Shown here piece by piece: positions 1 through 13,000 of a stretch of 64,000 nucleotides of DNA. Both the position numbers and the translations under genes were made by a program. The notes under the pieces are model-generated. The model was not told where the DNA came from and did not search any database. It saw only the letters and a program-made list of their open reading frames with translations. Each line of letters begins with the position of its first letter. Within the stretch, counting starts at the first letter, position 1. This stretch comes from Malurus cyaneus samueli (lineage: Eukaryota; Chordata; Aves; Passeriformes; Maluridae). Location of the stretch: positions 6,819,982-6,883,981 of the forward strand of contig CM019230.1 of NCBI GenBank assembly GCA_009741485.1, written 5' to 3'.

Positions 1-961
1 GGTGCTCCAATGCTCTGAAAGGCCTGAGTGCAAAGTGTCAGAGTCCAGCTCTTGTAACAAAGCCTGCCAGGATTGCTCCAAGGCATGTGAGAGAACACTT
101 GCTTCTCATGTGATACCCATGGGTTAAATGAAGAGAATGGGTCTGGCTTGCAGGGAAGAGATTTATCAGATTTAGGAAGACAGGAGACAAAAAGAGGGAT
201 GGGAAGGTGCTGAGTGGAAATCATTCTGGGAACACTTAAACATGTGCTCTGCCTCAGGTCAGTGAGGAGCAGCATCCAGCCAGGCCACTGAGGAGCTCCC
301 TCTGCTTCCCACGGCTCTGCCCCAGCCCCAGTCCCTGCCATCACCCCACTGCCACTGCCTCACGTGGAAGAGAGCACTGACACAGGTCCGATTTTGGGGT
401 AAAACATCCCTGGATGTGACTGAACTGCAGCCTTGCCAGGCACCACCACAGCCAGGCATCCCCACACCCCAGAATCAGCAGTGAGCCCCATCACTGAACT
501 AAAGAATTGAGATTAACAATGTGAAAATAATTTGGGATCCTACAGAACTGAGATTCCCATCAGGAAAGCAGGTGGCACTATCTGGAGCTCACAGCCTCCT
601 GCCCTTAACAGAAGGGCTGCACTCATAAAGGGTTTTCTTGGTGGTGTATTTTGTATGGTTTTCTTTCTTTTTTTTCTGAAACACACTCTCCATGTCTGCT
701 GCACATCAAGGCATTAGCACAAACCCAGGGTGAGAGGATGTGCAAATGTTAGAGCCCATAAGGCAGACTTTGCCTTATCCATGGATCTGGAGCAAAGACA
801 GCCAGTAGTTAGTGTTTCCACAGGTTTATAAATCTGATAAATACAAGTATAACACCCTGCCCACCACAATGGGGCAGGGGAGAAGGGAAGGGAGTCCCAA
901 GGGTTGCTGAGAGAGCACTGGCTTGTACTTGGCAGCTGGAGAGTTCACGACAGCTGGAGAT
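1..961 (-). other. EXOC7: EXOC7 3' UTR and downstream sequence, end not resolved
   Basis: No further exon can be recognised. On the minus strand I see neither AATAAA nor ATTAAA here; only the variant TATAAA (825-830) occurs. The UTR either uses that variant or continues beyond the window. Confidence 0.5.
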
Positions 962-1064
962 TTATGCTGATGTGTCAAACAATTTCTCGATCATCTCCCC
1001 CACCTGGTCAACCTGGTATTTGATGTATTTCTCAGGGTTCTTGGTGAAGGGCACGTTGCCATAT
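962..1064 (-). CDS. EXOC7: EXOC7 coding exon 20 and stop
   Basis: Residues 674-707 ([20 protein letters not shown]...) and TAA. It carries the phosphoinositide-binding basic patch and the invariant C-terminus LFDTSA. Confidence 0.96.
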
Positions 1065-4000
1065 CTGCAAAAGAAAACAGGTGACAAATGACTGGAACAC
1101 AGCAAAGAGACCCACTGGCCCCTCCTCTGCCACAAATCAGCTCCACCCCAGCACATCCCACTTGAATGGGACAAGGGCAAGTGACCTGGTTACAACCAGC
1201 CTCACAAATTTTACATGAACAGCCCGGGGTGGCTCAGGCCTTTGTGCTCACCAGCCAAGGAATCAGGGTAACAGATGATGTTTGCAAATACTCAAGGTCA
1301 GCTTGGGGATATCTGAGTGTGGAGCTGTGCAAGGCCTCAAAGACCTCAGATAAGCCAAAGGAGAGAGGATGATGTCACAGGAGGTCTCACCTGTTCAAGA
1401 AGGCACCATAGGTCTCTTTCACAATGGTTTTCTGTGCCCGGCGGATTTTGTCCCGTTGCTCCATGTCAGGAATTGCCCAGGCCTTCTGGATCTTACACAG
1501 CTCCTCCAGCCCATCATTAAATCCCTGTCCAAAGGGAAACTCAGTGAGCATCCCACCTGCAATCTCCACACTGAGTCTGCTGCTCCTTCCTTCCCCTGCT
1601 GATCACCAACAGTTCTCCTCCTCAGGCAGATCTGTGTCTCCCAATCAACCAGGGGATGTTGTGACACCATCCCACATCTCCTTACCTTAAAGCGTTCCTT
1701 TATCATCTGCCTCTCCTTGTCCTTGAGCTGCAACAAGGAGGGAAAGGATCTTATTTCATCTCCAGGAATAAATACCCAACACCAATGTTTGCCTACAATT
1801 CCCCATCCAACCTAAGCAATATCCAGTACTTGCTTTGGATTCCCTCTCCTACATCAGTGAGGACAGAGCTGCAGAGAGCAGCAAACCCCAGCCTCAGCAA
1901 GAGGCTTTCAGCTGAAAGAGGTTTATCAAGGACAATTTTCAGCCAGAACAGACAGGTCTCAGGGTTTTGAAAATCCAAAATAGAGGCATCTGCTCAGGTG
2001 AAGATATAAAGAATGGAGGCAGAGATGAGAGACCTGGATGAATTTGTGGCAGGGGAGATCAGAGGCAGTGCTGCTCTCCACCTGGTGCCAGCCACAGTGT
2101 CCATTCTGCAGAGCAATACTGGCATGAGAGTTAAGAAGGTTTCTGAGAATTTTTTAATATGACAAAAGAGAAGATGTTTCTGGAAACTTCTGTCAGGTCA
2201 AGCCCATCCTTGCCTATCCGCTCACCTTCACTCCTGGTTGAAAGACAGGCAGGTTTCTCTCCAAGATGTAATCTGTCACCTTCAACCAGCTGCACGCGCA
2301 ATGCAATGGGAGAGAGGCAAAGAGTTACTCACACCTCCATCAGAGCATCTCTGTCTTCACCCATGACCCAAAGGCCAACTCAGACAGTACACATCCCAAA
2401 ACTTTTCACAGTGACCCATACCCAAGTTCGATTAATCACTAAAAGTGAAATACTTTAGTTTTAGACAAGTTTCTCATTTAGGTAAATCTCTCCCGCTGCT
2501 CCAGCAGCAGTGGCTTCCAAGGAGCTCCCAAAGTGACAAAAGCAAGGGAAAGGCAGAGGATGTCACCAACCTGCGCTGGTAGGTCTGGATCTGCTGCTCA
2601 ATCAGCTCCCGGTAGGACCTCTCAGCCGTTTTCTGTGTCACTGCCACCAGCTGGATCAGCTCAGACCTGGAAGAGCAGGAAACCTGAGCAAACACCTGAG
2701 CCAGCTGCTCTCAGGATGGCAGCATTTCAAACCCCCATCCCCAAGTTCCTTTCAGCCCTTCACAATAAAATGTTTCTTGGGAGACAGAAGCAACTCCAAG
2801 TTACTTTCCAAAGCCACATCCTCAATCCTTCCGAGATCAAAGGATTCTCTAAAACCTAAGGCATTTCCTAATGCTTTTATCTTCCACTCTCAGGTAATAT
2901 GATGTTTATAATACTGCAAAACCTTCAAAGAGGCATTTTCAAGAATGGAAGAAAAAGCAGGTATGAGACGGACTGGCAAGTAAACGCTCTCAATGCAGAG
3001 CTCCGCTCCAAAACCAAATCCAATCAGCCTTGGACTTGAGGGAGATTCACTCAGACACACACTTACTTCTCCAGAGATTTCAGAATGTAGTTGTAGTTGT
3101 TATGCAGAAAAATGGCACTCAAAGCTGGGTCTTCATAAACCTTGGATTTGCTAAGAAGGTTAAGCTGCAAGTTGCCCAGCACTTTGCCTTAAAAGAGGGA
3201 AAAACAGAGAACAAGAAGTTTTTCTCTGAAACTTCTTATTATTGACAAAGCAAACTGAGCTGTGGGCCCACAGACCTGACTGTCTCTAAAAAAGGCAACA
3301 GTCACCTGTATTTAACAATCCTTACACAGAGCTTTCCTCAGCAATTCACAAAAACCACTCTGCAAACTACTGCCTTCATTGCCCTGGCACTACAGGTGTA
3401 TTTTGAGTTCAGAGGAAATCCCAGGACCTGCCACAAAGCAGGCTCAGGTCTCACTGAAGCCATTGTAACAGAGGTAGAAACTACGATCTGATCTCATTCT
3501 CTTACTGTTAAACTCCCCTTTGGCAGCTAGGAGCCTTCCTGGGGTTGAAGGTGACAATGGTTTCGGGCAAGAGCTCTGCAGCACAGTGAGGTGCTGCATT
3601 GTGCTTTCTTCTGTCCTATTCTAACAGTCTGAAACTCCCAGTCTGACCCTTTTTCATCCTTCCCATCAGACTCAAGCTCAAACATGGTAAGATCACACGG
3701 ATAAGAGACACAGCCTGTGCTCTTCACCCAGGAATGAGCCAAGAGAAGGAGTGCCCACGGGGCAGAAGCAGGAAGGTGTGCAGGGTACTTACAGATGTAG
3801 GTGCTCAGCAGCCGCCTGCTGAACTCTGAGCTGTAGCTACTGGCTGAGGAGCTGGTCTCTGAAAAGAAAAGTCTTAGGCCAGTTAACATGCCCTGGGAAT
3901 AGGGGATTGTGTGGCCAGCCTGCCTCTATTCCAACAAGAATTCTGCTCTGCACCCCAGCAGAAACCTCTCCTTTACTTCTAAGTGCTTAGTGAACATCCT

Positions 4001-7000
4001 CTTGATCAGACAGAGAGTCATTAAACTCCTCCTCCCCATCCTTCCCCCAACACCTGAAAAGGGTTGGTAAGCACTAGAAGCTGCCAGTCAGAGAACAATG
4101 AGCTGGAGCTGTTAACAGCAAGCACACAACAGTAATTGAAACAAGCAGAAGGGCTCTGGAAAGCTTCAGTCATTGCCATGGTTGCTGACAGGGCCTGCCT
4201 GGCTCTAGGAGGGACAGTGCCAGCATGGGAGGCTGCCCCTACAGGCACTGAGTGACTCCAGGCTGGCACATGCCCCTCTGTCTGGAGATGGCTTTCTGCC
4301 CTCATGGGCTTGTGGGCATGGGGCCCATGGGACACGTGGGGTGGCCACCTCCTCCTGCCCCCTCCAGAGAGTTTGGCAGCCAGGCCTAGCTCGGGTGGTC
4401 CGAGTTCAGCAGCACCCCATGGGAAAGGCCTCGAGGCTCCTGTTGCTGGGAGCTGGACAATAAGGAGCTGAGTGCACACGGGATAAAGCATGACACCAGC
4501 TGGGCCAATCTGCTACCTGTGCCAAAGAGATTCAGTGCCATCAGAGTGTCTCGAGCCTGTTTCAACTCTTGTGGCATCCCTCATTGTCTGCTGGTAACAA
4601 GCCCTCCCTATTCTCTCCATTCCACTGGCAAGGATTACTTACCCTCCCCTTCTTCCCCTTTTCAGTTATGTGTTAATTTATTTACAAGTGCTGGAGCATA
4701 AAGAATTAACATACATCACCAGAGTCCAAAGCAGTATGAACAGGTAGGTGTTGGTAAGTTTGCTTACCTCTGGGATCTAAAGGAATATTGTATGTGTCCC
4801 CAAGAACTACAGAGATTAGGCAGAGCAGAGAGAAAAGGGGAGGGATTGAGAGAGAAAAAGAAACGCAAAAGTGCAAAAAGACAGGTTAGAGACCACCATC
4901 CCTTTGAGAACAAAGCAGATATTAACACAGAGCAGCCACAGGCAGGTGCACAGGAGAGCAGGCAGGAGTCCTTCCAAGGCCACAAATGGAGTGGAGATCA
5001 CAGAGGAAAGGAAGAGTCCAACCTCCTTCCACTGTAGAGACATGGTTTGCATTGTCATTGATTGTATTTAGCAACACACCCCATTCCAAATCGGCTCCAA
5101 CCCGTTTTCAAGGCAAAGCTACCTCAAGTCTGTGCTCCCTTTTCAATCAGCTAAGACAGATCTCAGTACAAGACAACATGTCAAGACTTCCACACCAGAG
5201 TGCTGACATCACTATTCAGGCAACAACATGGGAAACAGTTGATTGTTCCAAGGAAAAGCTTAGACCACTTCTTTGTCGAAGGAAAGAAAGCCAAGACCAA
5301 GAAGGGTCTGAGCACATTGAGATTGCAAGTGGAGAGGGACAAGGCAATGGCTAGAGGAGATGTGCCAGAAGCAGAGACTTCCTAGTTTGAGTTGATTTAG
5401 AATTGGTGGAAATTTCCAAGCAGGACTTTACAGGTAACAGTCTGGAGACAGCTCTAAGCTTCCTCCTACCCTCTGCTTCTAATGGGCTCTTTAACCTTGT
5501 CCAGTCTGTGCCTCCTCAGGGCCCTGTGGCCCCTGAATCTCCAGTTCTCCATCTCTCCAGTTTGCTCTGTTCCAGCCTGCTTGAAATCAAGAGCTCTGCC
5601 AAGGCCAAGAGCTCACTGGAGAACTGGTAGCTTCTGCTCTACACAGAACCAAGAATCCCAATCCAGCTGATAAGCAGCAGCACAGCAGCTGCTACACAGG
5701 CAGCTCTCAGCTTTTGATCTATGCATATATTTCTGCAATGAGTCTCTTCAGCAACCTGTAGAGCAGAACTAAAACTTGATAGAGCACACAAATAGCTCTG
5801 GAGTCCCAGCTTGCCCATGTCTAGAGGCTGAGGGGACTCTTGCTGCTGCTGTTGTACTCTGAGCAGAGGATGTGGCAGAACAACGTGCTGCTCACCACAC
5901 AGAGCCCAGCTGGGCCAGCCACTCTCACTCCAGTAGTCACACAGCACCAGGTCAGTGCCAGACTTGGAGCTAAATGAGCCAGGCAGCCTCTCTCAGAGCA
6001 CATCAGCAATAAACACCACCCCCACTGCTGACAGGAGCCAGCAGGGAACTCTGCATCCCTTGGAGCTCTCCAGATACCCAACTATGTGGTCAAGGCAGAC
6101 CAGAGGACAAGACAAACCACAGGGTGAAGGACAGGAGGAGAACAAGCTCACAGTGCATGTTGAGGTTTGGTCATTTCAGGGAAGATGTCCAGGCAATCTT
6201 AAGAAGGAACTGCATGCCCAAGCAAGCCCCATGCATGTATGTACCTTGAGATGCCAGCATGGCACCTGCTGTCTCCTGGAAATCCAGTAATTGCTGTAGG
6301 AAAAGGATGGCCTGGAAGAAAGGGAGGGAAGTTAGGAGCAACCAGCATTACATCTCCTATGCTCTGCTATTGACCACCTGTTCCCACCCACTTTAAAAGC
6401 CTTCAGGAAACAAATCACTGCACTCCATTGAGCTGTTGGGTTTTCCCACAGAGTCAAGCCATGTTTGAGCAAAGGTCACCAGCTCATCCTGCCACAGAAA
6501 CAGGTAATTGTGTAATTGCTAATGCCAAGACACCTTAATTTGGGAAGTTTCCCTACTGCTCTTCTAAAAACCCATTCAGAAGCTGTTTTCCACAAAGGGT
6601 GGTTCAAACCATCATCACTTACATTGCTGGTGAGTTCATGAACTGTCCCATCTTTTGGCATGTTATATTCCTTATCTGGATCATTCTAAAAAAGGAAGAG
6701 AGAAACAGAAGGTGAGCATGTAAGGGAAGTGGGCACACCTACAATACAACTGTTACTACAAGTAAGCTGAAGGCTTCTTTATTCAGCTTCTCCCAACACC
6801 CTCAGGCCCAGCTCTTGCAGTGACATCTCCCAGTGTTCAGAAACCAGAGCTGCCATGCACCAGCAGCTCAGGACCTTAGGGGTCTGTTCAGCCTGTGACC
6901 ATCACACCTTCAGCTCACCTACCATTCACCAAGCCCACCTTATACAGGAATATGAGTACTCCAAAACTTTCCAACGCAGAAATTTTCCTTTCTTTTTAAA

Positions 7001-10000
7001 GAGGATTCAATTCTGAGATGGATTTGGTGTCTGCAGAGGCCTGGAAGCTCATGTCAAATTACTTGTAGTAGACTTGTTAAGGGTCTTAGGCAAAGGCCTT
7101 CTTTGTTTGAAACCAGCACCAAGCATTTGGTATCTGACTGTCCCATCCAGCAAGTTCCTGCTTCAGTCAGAAACTGCATATTCTCATGGAAGCTGAACCA
7201 GGGGTTTTGCTCAGAAAACCCCTCTTCCAAGCTTGATCTAAGACCACTGAGGAGAATCCTACCTTAATATTGTCAGCAAACTCTTCCAGTGCCTTTGCAC
7301 CAGTGGTCTCCATGGAAGTGATCAGCCCTGGCAGTTTGTTCTTAGTGCCTGCTGCAGTTCCCTGGATTAGTTCCACAACAGATCAGAAAAGGAAAACAAA
7401 TCATATCTGAATTTCCATCCAGCACGTACCCTCCCTCATCCCTCATCCCAGCATCTCATTCTCCGTTCCCCATGTACCAGAAGAATATTTACAGCATCAT
7501 CAAAAACACATGAAATCCCACATTCTCCAGCCAGAAAGAAAAGATGTTGTGACCCTTATGGTGACCAGGACTGCTACCTCTCACGTGTCCTCTTACACAA
7601 TATCTGATACAGGAGGTTGGTGTATCACAGCTGGAATCGGATGGAAAGGAGCCCTGCCAAACCTGGATGCCCTATTTGATACTTGGAGAACAGTGTGGCA
7701 CTGTCCATGCAGGTTGACCTCAGAGCAGCCCAGCAGTGAGCACAGTCTAAACTAAGCCCAACCTATCAGAGTTGAAACAGCTCAGAGACCACGAGAACAG
7801 AAAAATAATGTAGGTGGTCCATCAGGGGGTCAGGATTTGAACTGTAAAGAGCTGTTGCTGAGAGATGCTGAGTTACTGGTTGCAAGGTGCATTTGTGTCA
7901 CTTCCAGTCCATACTGGAGGACAGAATCAGCACAGCTTTGCTCAAAGCCACTGTGATAATCCATTTCAAAAAGTTCTCTGGACAATCCAAGCCACAGGAT
8001 CTACTCTAATCCCATCAAATTTACCTGCAAGACCTGGTCAAATTCTGGCTTCATCTGCTTGAGATGCTTCAGGATGGGGAAGATTGTGAGCACAGCTGAA
8101 TAGTCGTGTCGGATGATGGCTTTCCGGGCAGCTGAGACAATGTTATCACCCTCCATGATCAAGTTATCCAATGACTCCTGCAACAAAGCCAAAGACTCAG
8201 GAGGAGGCAGCAGGATTTTTCCAGGCAACACAAAAGGCTCAATGCAGGACACCCATTCCAGATGCCCACTTGGCTCATGGGTCATTTGTGGGGGGCCCCA
8301 AGCACGTGCTCTCCAGGCTTTGTGCAGGCCCCGGTTCCTTGAACAGCTCCTGGAAGACAACCCCAGCATCCTCCACAAGCACAGGGACTCAACTGACCTG
8401 GATGAGAGAATCAAAGGTCTTTTTCTGGTGGTGCTCTGGGACAATTTCTGTCAGGAGCTGGTACTCGCTCTGGGCCAGTTTGACAAAGGCACTGACGCAG
8501 TGGATGTACGCGTCGATCTCGATGTCGAAGACGTCGTCCCTCCCTGCAAGGCCAAGATGCCTTTGGTTTACACAAGGAACATGAAGTTCTTCTGGAAAAG
8601 TTGGTTCTGGCTTTGTACCCATCCATGTGTGAGAACAAGAGTCATCTTCTCACCACACCTGCCCTGCGTTTTTGTGTGGGAAGCTCTGAGTACCCTGCAG
8701 GAGGCAGGAAAAGTCACCCGCAGTTCAGGAAATGCACATCAGGGCACCACCTCTTTCCAGCCTCGTGACAGAAGGGAAGTTTGGAGCTCTTCTGGGATAC
8801 AGACTAAATTTAATCAAGGGCTTGAACACAAAGTACTAAACTCAGGAAGGTCTGAGGTGAATTATTCAATATCTCTGCTTGTATTTTTAGAATTCCTTAT
8901 CTCCATCCGTCATGCAGATGAAGAACTGACATTTGGCATCAACACTTCTGGGAAATAAAGGCTGTCCTGGAAGGCAGCTTCTTCCCACTTGCAGAAATAA
9001 GATAAAAATCACGTTGATGAACATTTACATCCTATGAAGCAGGAATATCAGCACAGTTAGGTGAGTTACCTGCCACACAATGCTGCATACAAATGCAAAT
9101 ACCTAAGTCCTAGAATATGCATGTCTTGGTCAAAGATCCATCAAAGATCCTACATGGTAGGCATGAGAAGTGATACAAGGGTCAGCACCAACCCATGCCA
9201 ACCACTGCTGGATGTGTCTGCAGGACAGACACAGACAGACACCATCCTGCAGGACAGTAAGATGACAGAGGCCTTCTCTAAGCTATAGGCTGCTGCTTCT
9301 CTTCTCCCAGCAACTTTTGATGGAGAAAGAACCAATTCTTCCCTATGCTGACAGGTCCCTCATTGATATTTAAAAAGTTTTGTCAGCAGAGGACATACAG
9401 ACTGCCCATGGTGCAGTGGCCCACTGTAGTATTTGCTGTATTGATCCCTTTCCTGCTTGTTTTGCTTCAGCACCCAACGTACCAGCAGGAAAATGTCCCT
9501 CAGCACGGTGACCTTTGGCTGGACAAAGTTGGGGTTCCCTGTCTGAAGGCTTGGGGAGGGATTAATTAGTAAGAGTCAATTCTACTGAGAGGAGCCAGAG
9601 CTTCTTAGCCAGAGGAGGCTCATGCTTTGGGACTGCCCATGGATGAGAACAGCCCCAGCTACACCACGACAGTGGAACATGCTGGGAAGCAGGGGGGACC
9701 AGCTGGCTCCCAGTGCCAACCCGGTACTTACCCGCAGCCGGCCCGTGCTTGTCGCTCAGGGCATCGGAAAGGTGCTTAACACGCAAGTCATGCTCATGAC
9801 CTAGTGAGATGGCAGCCGCACAAACAGAAGGCGCAATTTATCCAGGGTGCTCACAGCAAGGATGCTCACTCTGGCTGGAAGCTGCTTCGAGCCTGGCTTA
9901 TGGCATCTGATGGACATCTTTTTCCCTACACAGTCCCAGGAATGCTTCCTGACCAAATCCTTTTGTTGGGCTATATAAGCAGTAGCAACCCTTTGAAACC

Positions 10001-13000
10001 TGATGAGAAGTGTGAATTGTTTCCTGGAACCTTAGAGTTGTTTACTCGAACCTTCTGCCATACATCTGAATGGGACACCAGGAACCAAAATCCATTTTTT
10101 ACCAACAACAATCACAAATCCAAGCCTCTCTCCTGCTCATCATGAGATTTTTCCCCCACATGAGTGATATTAGTCACCCTCTGGGGTTTAGCAGACTGCA
10201 GAAGAGGTGCTGAAGAGACCAGCTTTGGATGGATTCATAGCAGGAGGCAGGAATGTCTTAGAGATGCTTTGAAGCCTCTTCTTCCTTATCTGGCACAACC
10301 TCTAGAAGCAGAGGAGGTCAGAAAAAAGGAGATAGCCATTTAGGCAGGTCACGTACAGGCACAATGCACTGAGCTACCTGTGGTCCAACACTTCAGCATC
10401 AGGTTTGGAAAGGTCACTAGGAAAATGAATGTCTCAAAGTCCAGGCAAAAAGAAAACAGTATCCCACACGCAGATATCAGGAGAGCTTCCATTATCCAGG
10501 TGGCTGTGGTGGGTCAATGTTAAAATAACTTTCCTCTCCACTTCTACTCACTTTTACAGAGACTTTGAAATTCAGATACTAAATTCTGAAGAAATAGAAT
10601 AAATAAAATAAAAATAATTTGGTTCCCCAATCCAAAGCTGTCCACCAAGCACTGAACTAATGGAAGCCCCGCTTGGGAAAGCAAGACTGATACACAGAGA
10701 AAGTCAAGGGTGAAGTAGCTCGAGCTGTGATTACCTTCCATAGGAATGAGGTTAGAGGCCCCCTTTTTCCCATCTAGACCATGCTGAGAGTACTGTTTCA
10801 GAAGGTTCTGAGCCTTACGGATCGTGCCTGTCACCAGAACCAGAGAGAAGAGACAAGAAGACCTAGAAAATGAGTGAAAGAAAACAAACCCAGAACACCA
10901 GCCCTCCACCAGCAAGTCACCTGGGCCCAGCAAGAGGGTGCTGGGCACCAATGAGGATGCTCAGCACAGGAACGTGAACCCCAAACTTATGTACAAGTGT
11001 GCAGATACAATGGCATTTCCAGAATGTGTCCCTGCTTTGAGGCTGGGGGTATAAATTCCAGCCAGGGATACAGAATCACTTTGGACAGGCAGCATGGTAT
11101 GGCTGAGTGATAAACACAATCAGAGAAGGGAAGGCATGAAGCTCCCATCCCTGTAAAGGGTTTATTGAATTTGGTACTGAAGGTTTGCTGCTTTTCCTCA
11201 GCTGTGGAAGCAGGGCTTTGCACATGGACAAATCCTGTCTGGCAACACAATGCCTGCTCCTTGGAACCACAACTGCTGCCACTTGGTAAGAGGTGCCTTT
11301 CCAAGGGGTATTTTCTGAGCATAATCAATAAAGAGCCATCAAGGAGTCCCAGAGCCGAGACAAGGAATGGTACAGGAAGCAGTAAAAGGGTGACAACCTC
11401 TGGGCTTTTTTTGCAGCAGCAATTCCCATCACAGGAATTCCAGAGTAATGGATGCTGCCCACCCATGTCTAACTTGCACTAAGCCACCCTAATCCCCAAG
11501 ACACTTCTCTTCTAAAGAACTGCAAATCAATTAAAACCATGGGAAAAAAATAACACTGGGTTAAAAGATTTATACTTTAAACACACAAAAACCAGACAGA
11601 ACTGAACAAAAGGCAGTGCTGGATATACAGCTGGAAAGCACAAAACAAAGCATTAATGTGACAACTGAAGCCTAGGCAGTGTTTCCACATTAAAAGGTTA
11701 GTTGTCATGCAACAAGCTACAATTATCACAAGCACACGGACACCCTCTCACAGCAGAGCTTTGCAGTGGCCTGCACAACAGGGAACTGGAAGTTTTGGGA
11801 AGGTGGAAGGGGTTTCTATAGGAGACCCAAATGAAACAGAACTGGGCTGAGTAAATGAAGAAGCCAAAAAAATAAAAATGCTGCTGGCAAAATTAAGAAT
11901 TGTTCTTCCACTATAAAGTAGTAAATACTTAAAGCATGCAGAAAATCTCTACTTCCACCACTAACTGTGAGTCACAGTGCAGCCTGGAAATGAGTGTTGG
12001 CTGCCCAGATACTGAAGGGAGCCCAGGTACACATTGCTGCAGAAAACATTCCAGGCTGCAGGACAGCTTCATCCCATAAAGGGATTTATGGCAAGGGAAA
12101 GGAAACTTCAGGTCCCCCAGACAGTGGGGGAGAACCAGGAAAGGGAAGTTTCTCCTGAATCATCAAGCTGCCTTTACCTGGTGCACTTATTAAATGACAG
12201 AACATGGTTCCCAAAATATAATATTTCACTGACAATATTGTCCTCCTACCAGTTCAGAGCGTTCTCAACCACTTTGTAAAGAAAAAAAAAAACATATCCA
12301 TAAAACATTTTCTTCCAGCAGGAAACCTCTCCCCTCTCGACCCACACCTGGGAGATAGGAAGACTTACACCCTTGCTGGCTGATGCATTTGCTCCTAAGT
12401 TTCTGCATGATGATCAAGTGAGAGGGCTATGCCTCTTCCTCCAAGCTTCCTCCTGCTCTTCACACCCCACATGTCCACTTTATTCTTAGCTACTTGCAGC
12501 AACCTCAAGAGCCTGAGCACACCAGCAAGCTCCTCTGAGCAAGGAGGGCTCTTCCTTACTGCTGCTCCCATGGCCCAGCTGCTGCAGAGAAGCTCAGCCC
12601 AGGTACTGTTCTTCCACCTGTTCTTTTATCTTTTACACTTTCAAGTAACCAGGGGGAGGGGAAAAATACAAAGGAATAAAAGTAAAGAGTGAATTGGCGT
12701 GAAAACCAAGCACACAGTACAACTGCTGGATCTCATCTGCTGGTATGCAGCAGAGATTTTCACAGCCCACCCTTGATGGTTTCTTCTCTTTTTCAATTTT
12801 TTTTCCTCTTTTTCTCAATTTCAGGACCTGATTATGCTGCATTTTATTTGCATAAGCACAATTACCTGTGTTTACTGACACATACCGAGTGTTCAGTGTC
12901 CGGGGGCATCACTTCACTTCTGCTGCATCCCTCTGACTTGGCATCATAATTAGGCTTTAATGGATTCTGGTGGAAGCCAAATGCTTTTGTTCCAGGATTG

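Noticed and set aside
8113..8958. 281-codon plus-strand frame
   Set aside because: Exact antisense of EXOC7 exons 9 and 10 and adjoining introns; constraint on the real exons explains its openness.
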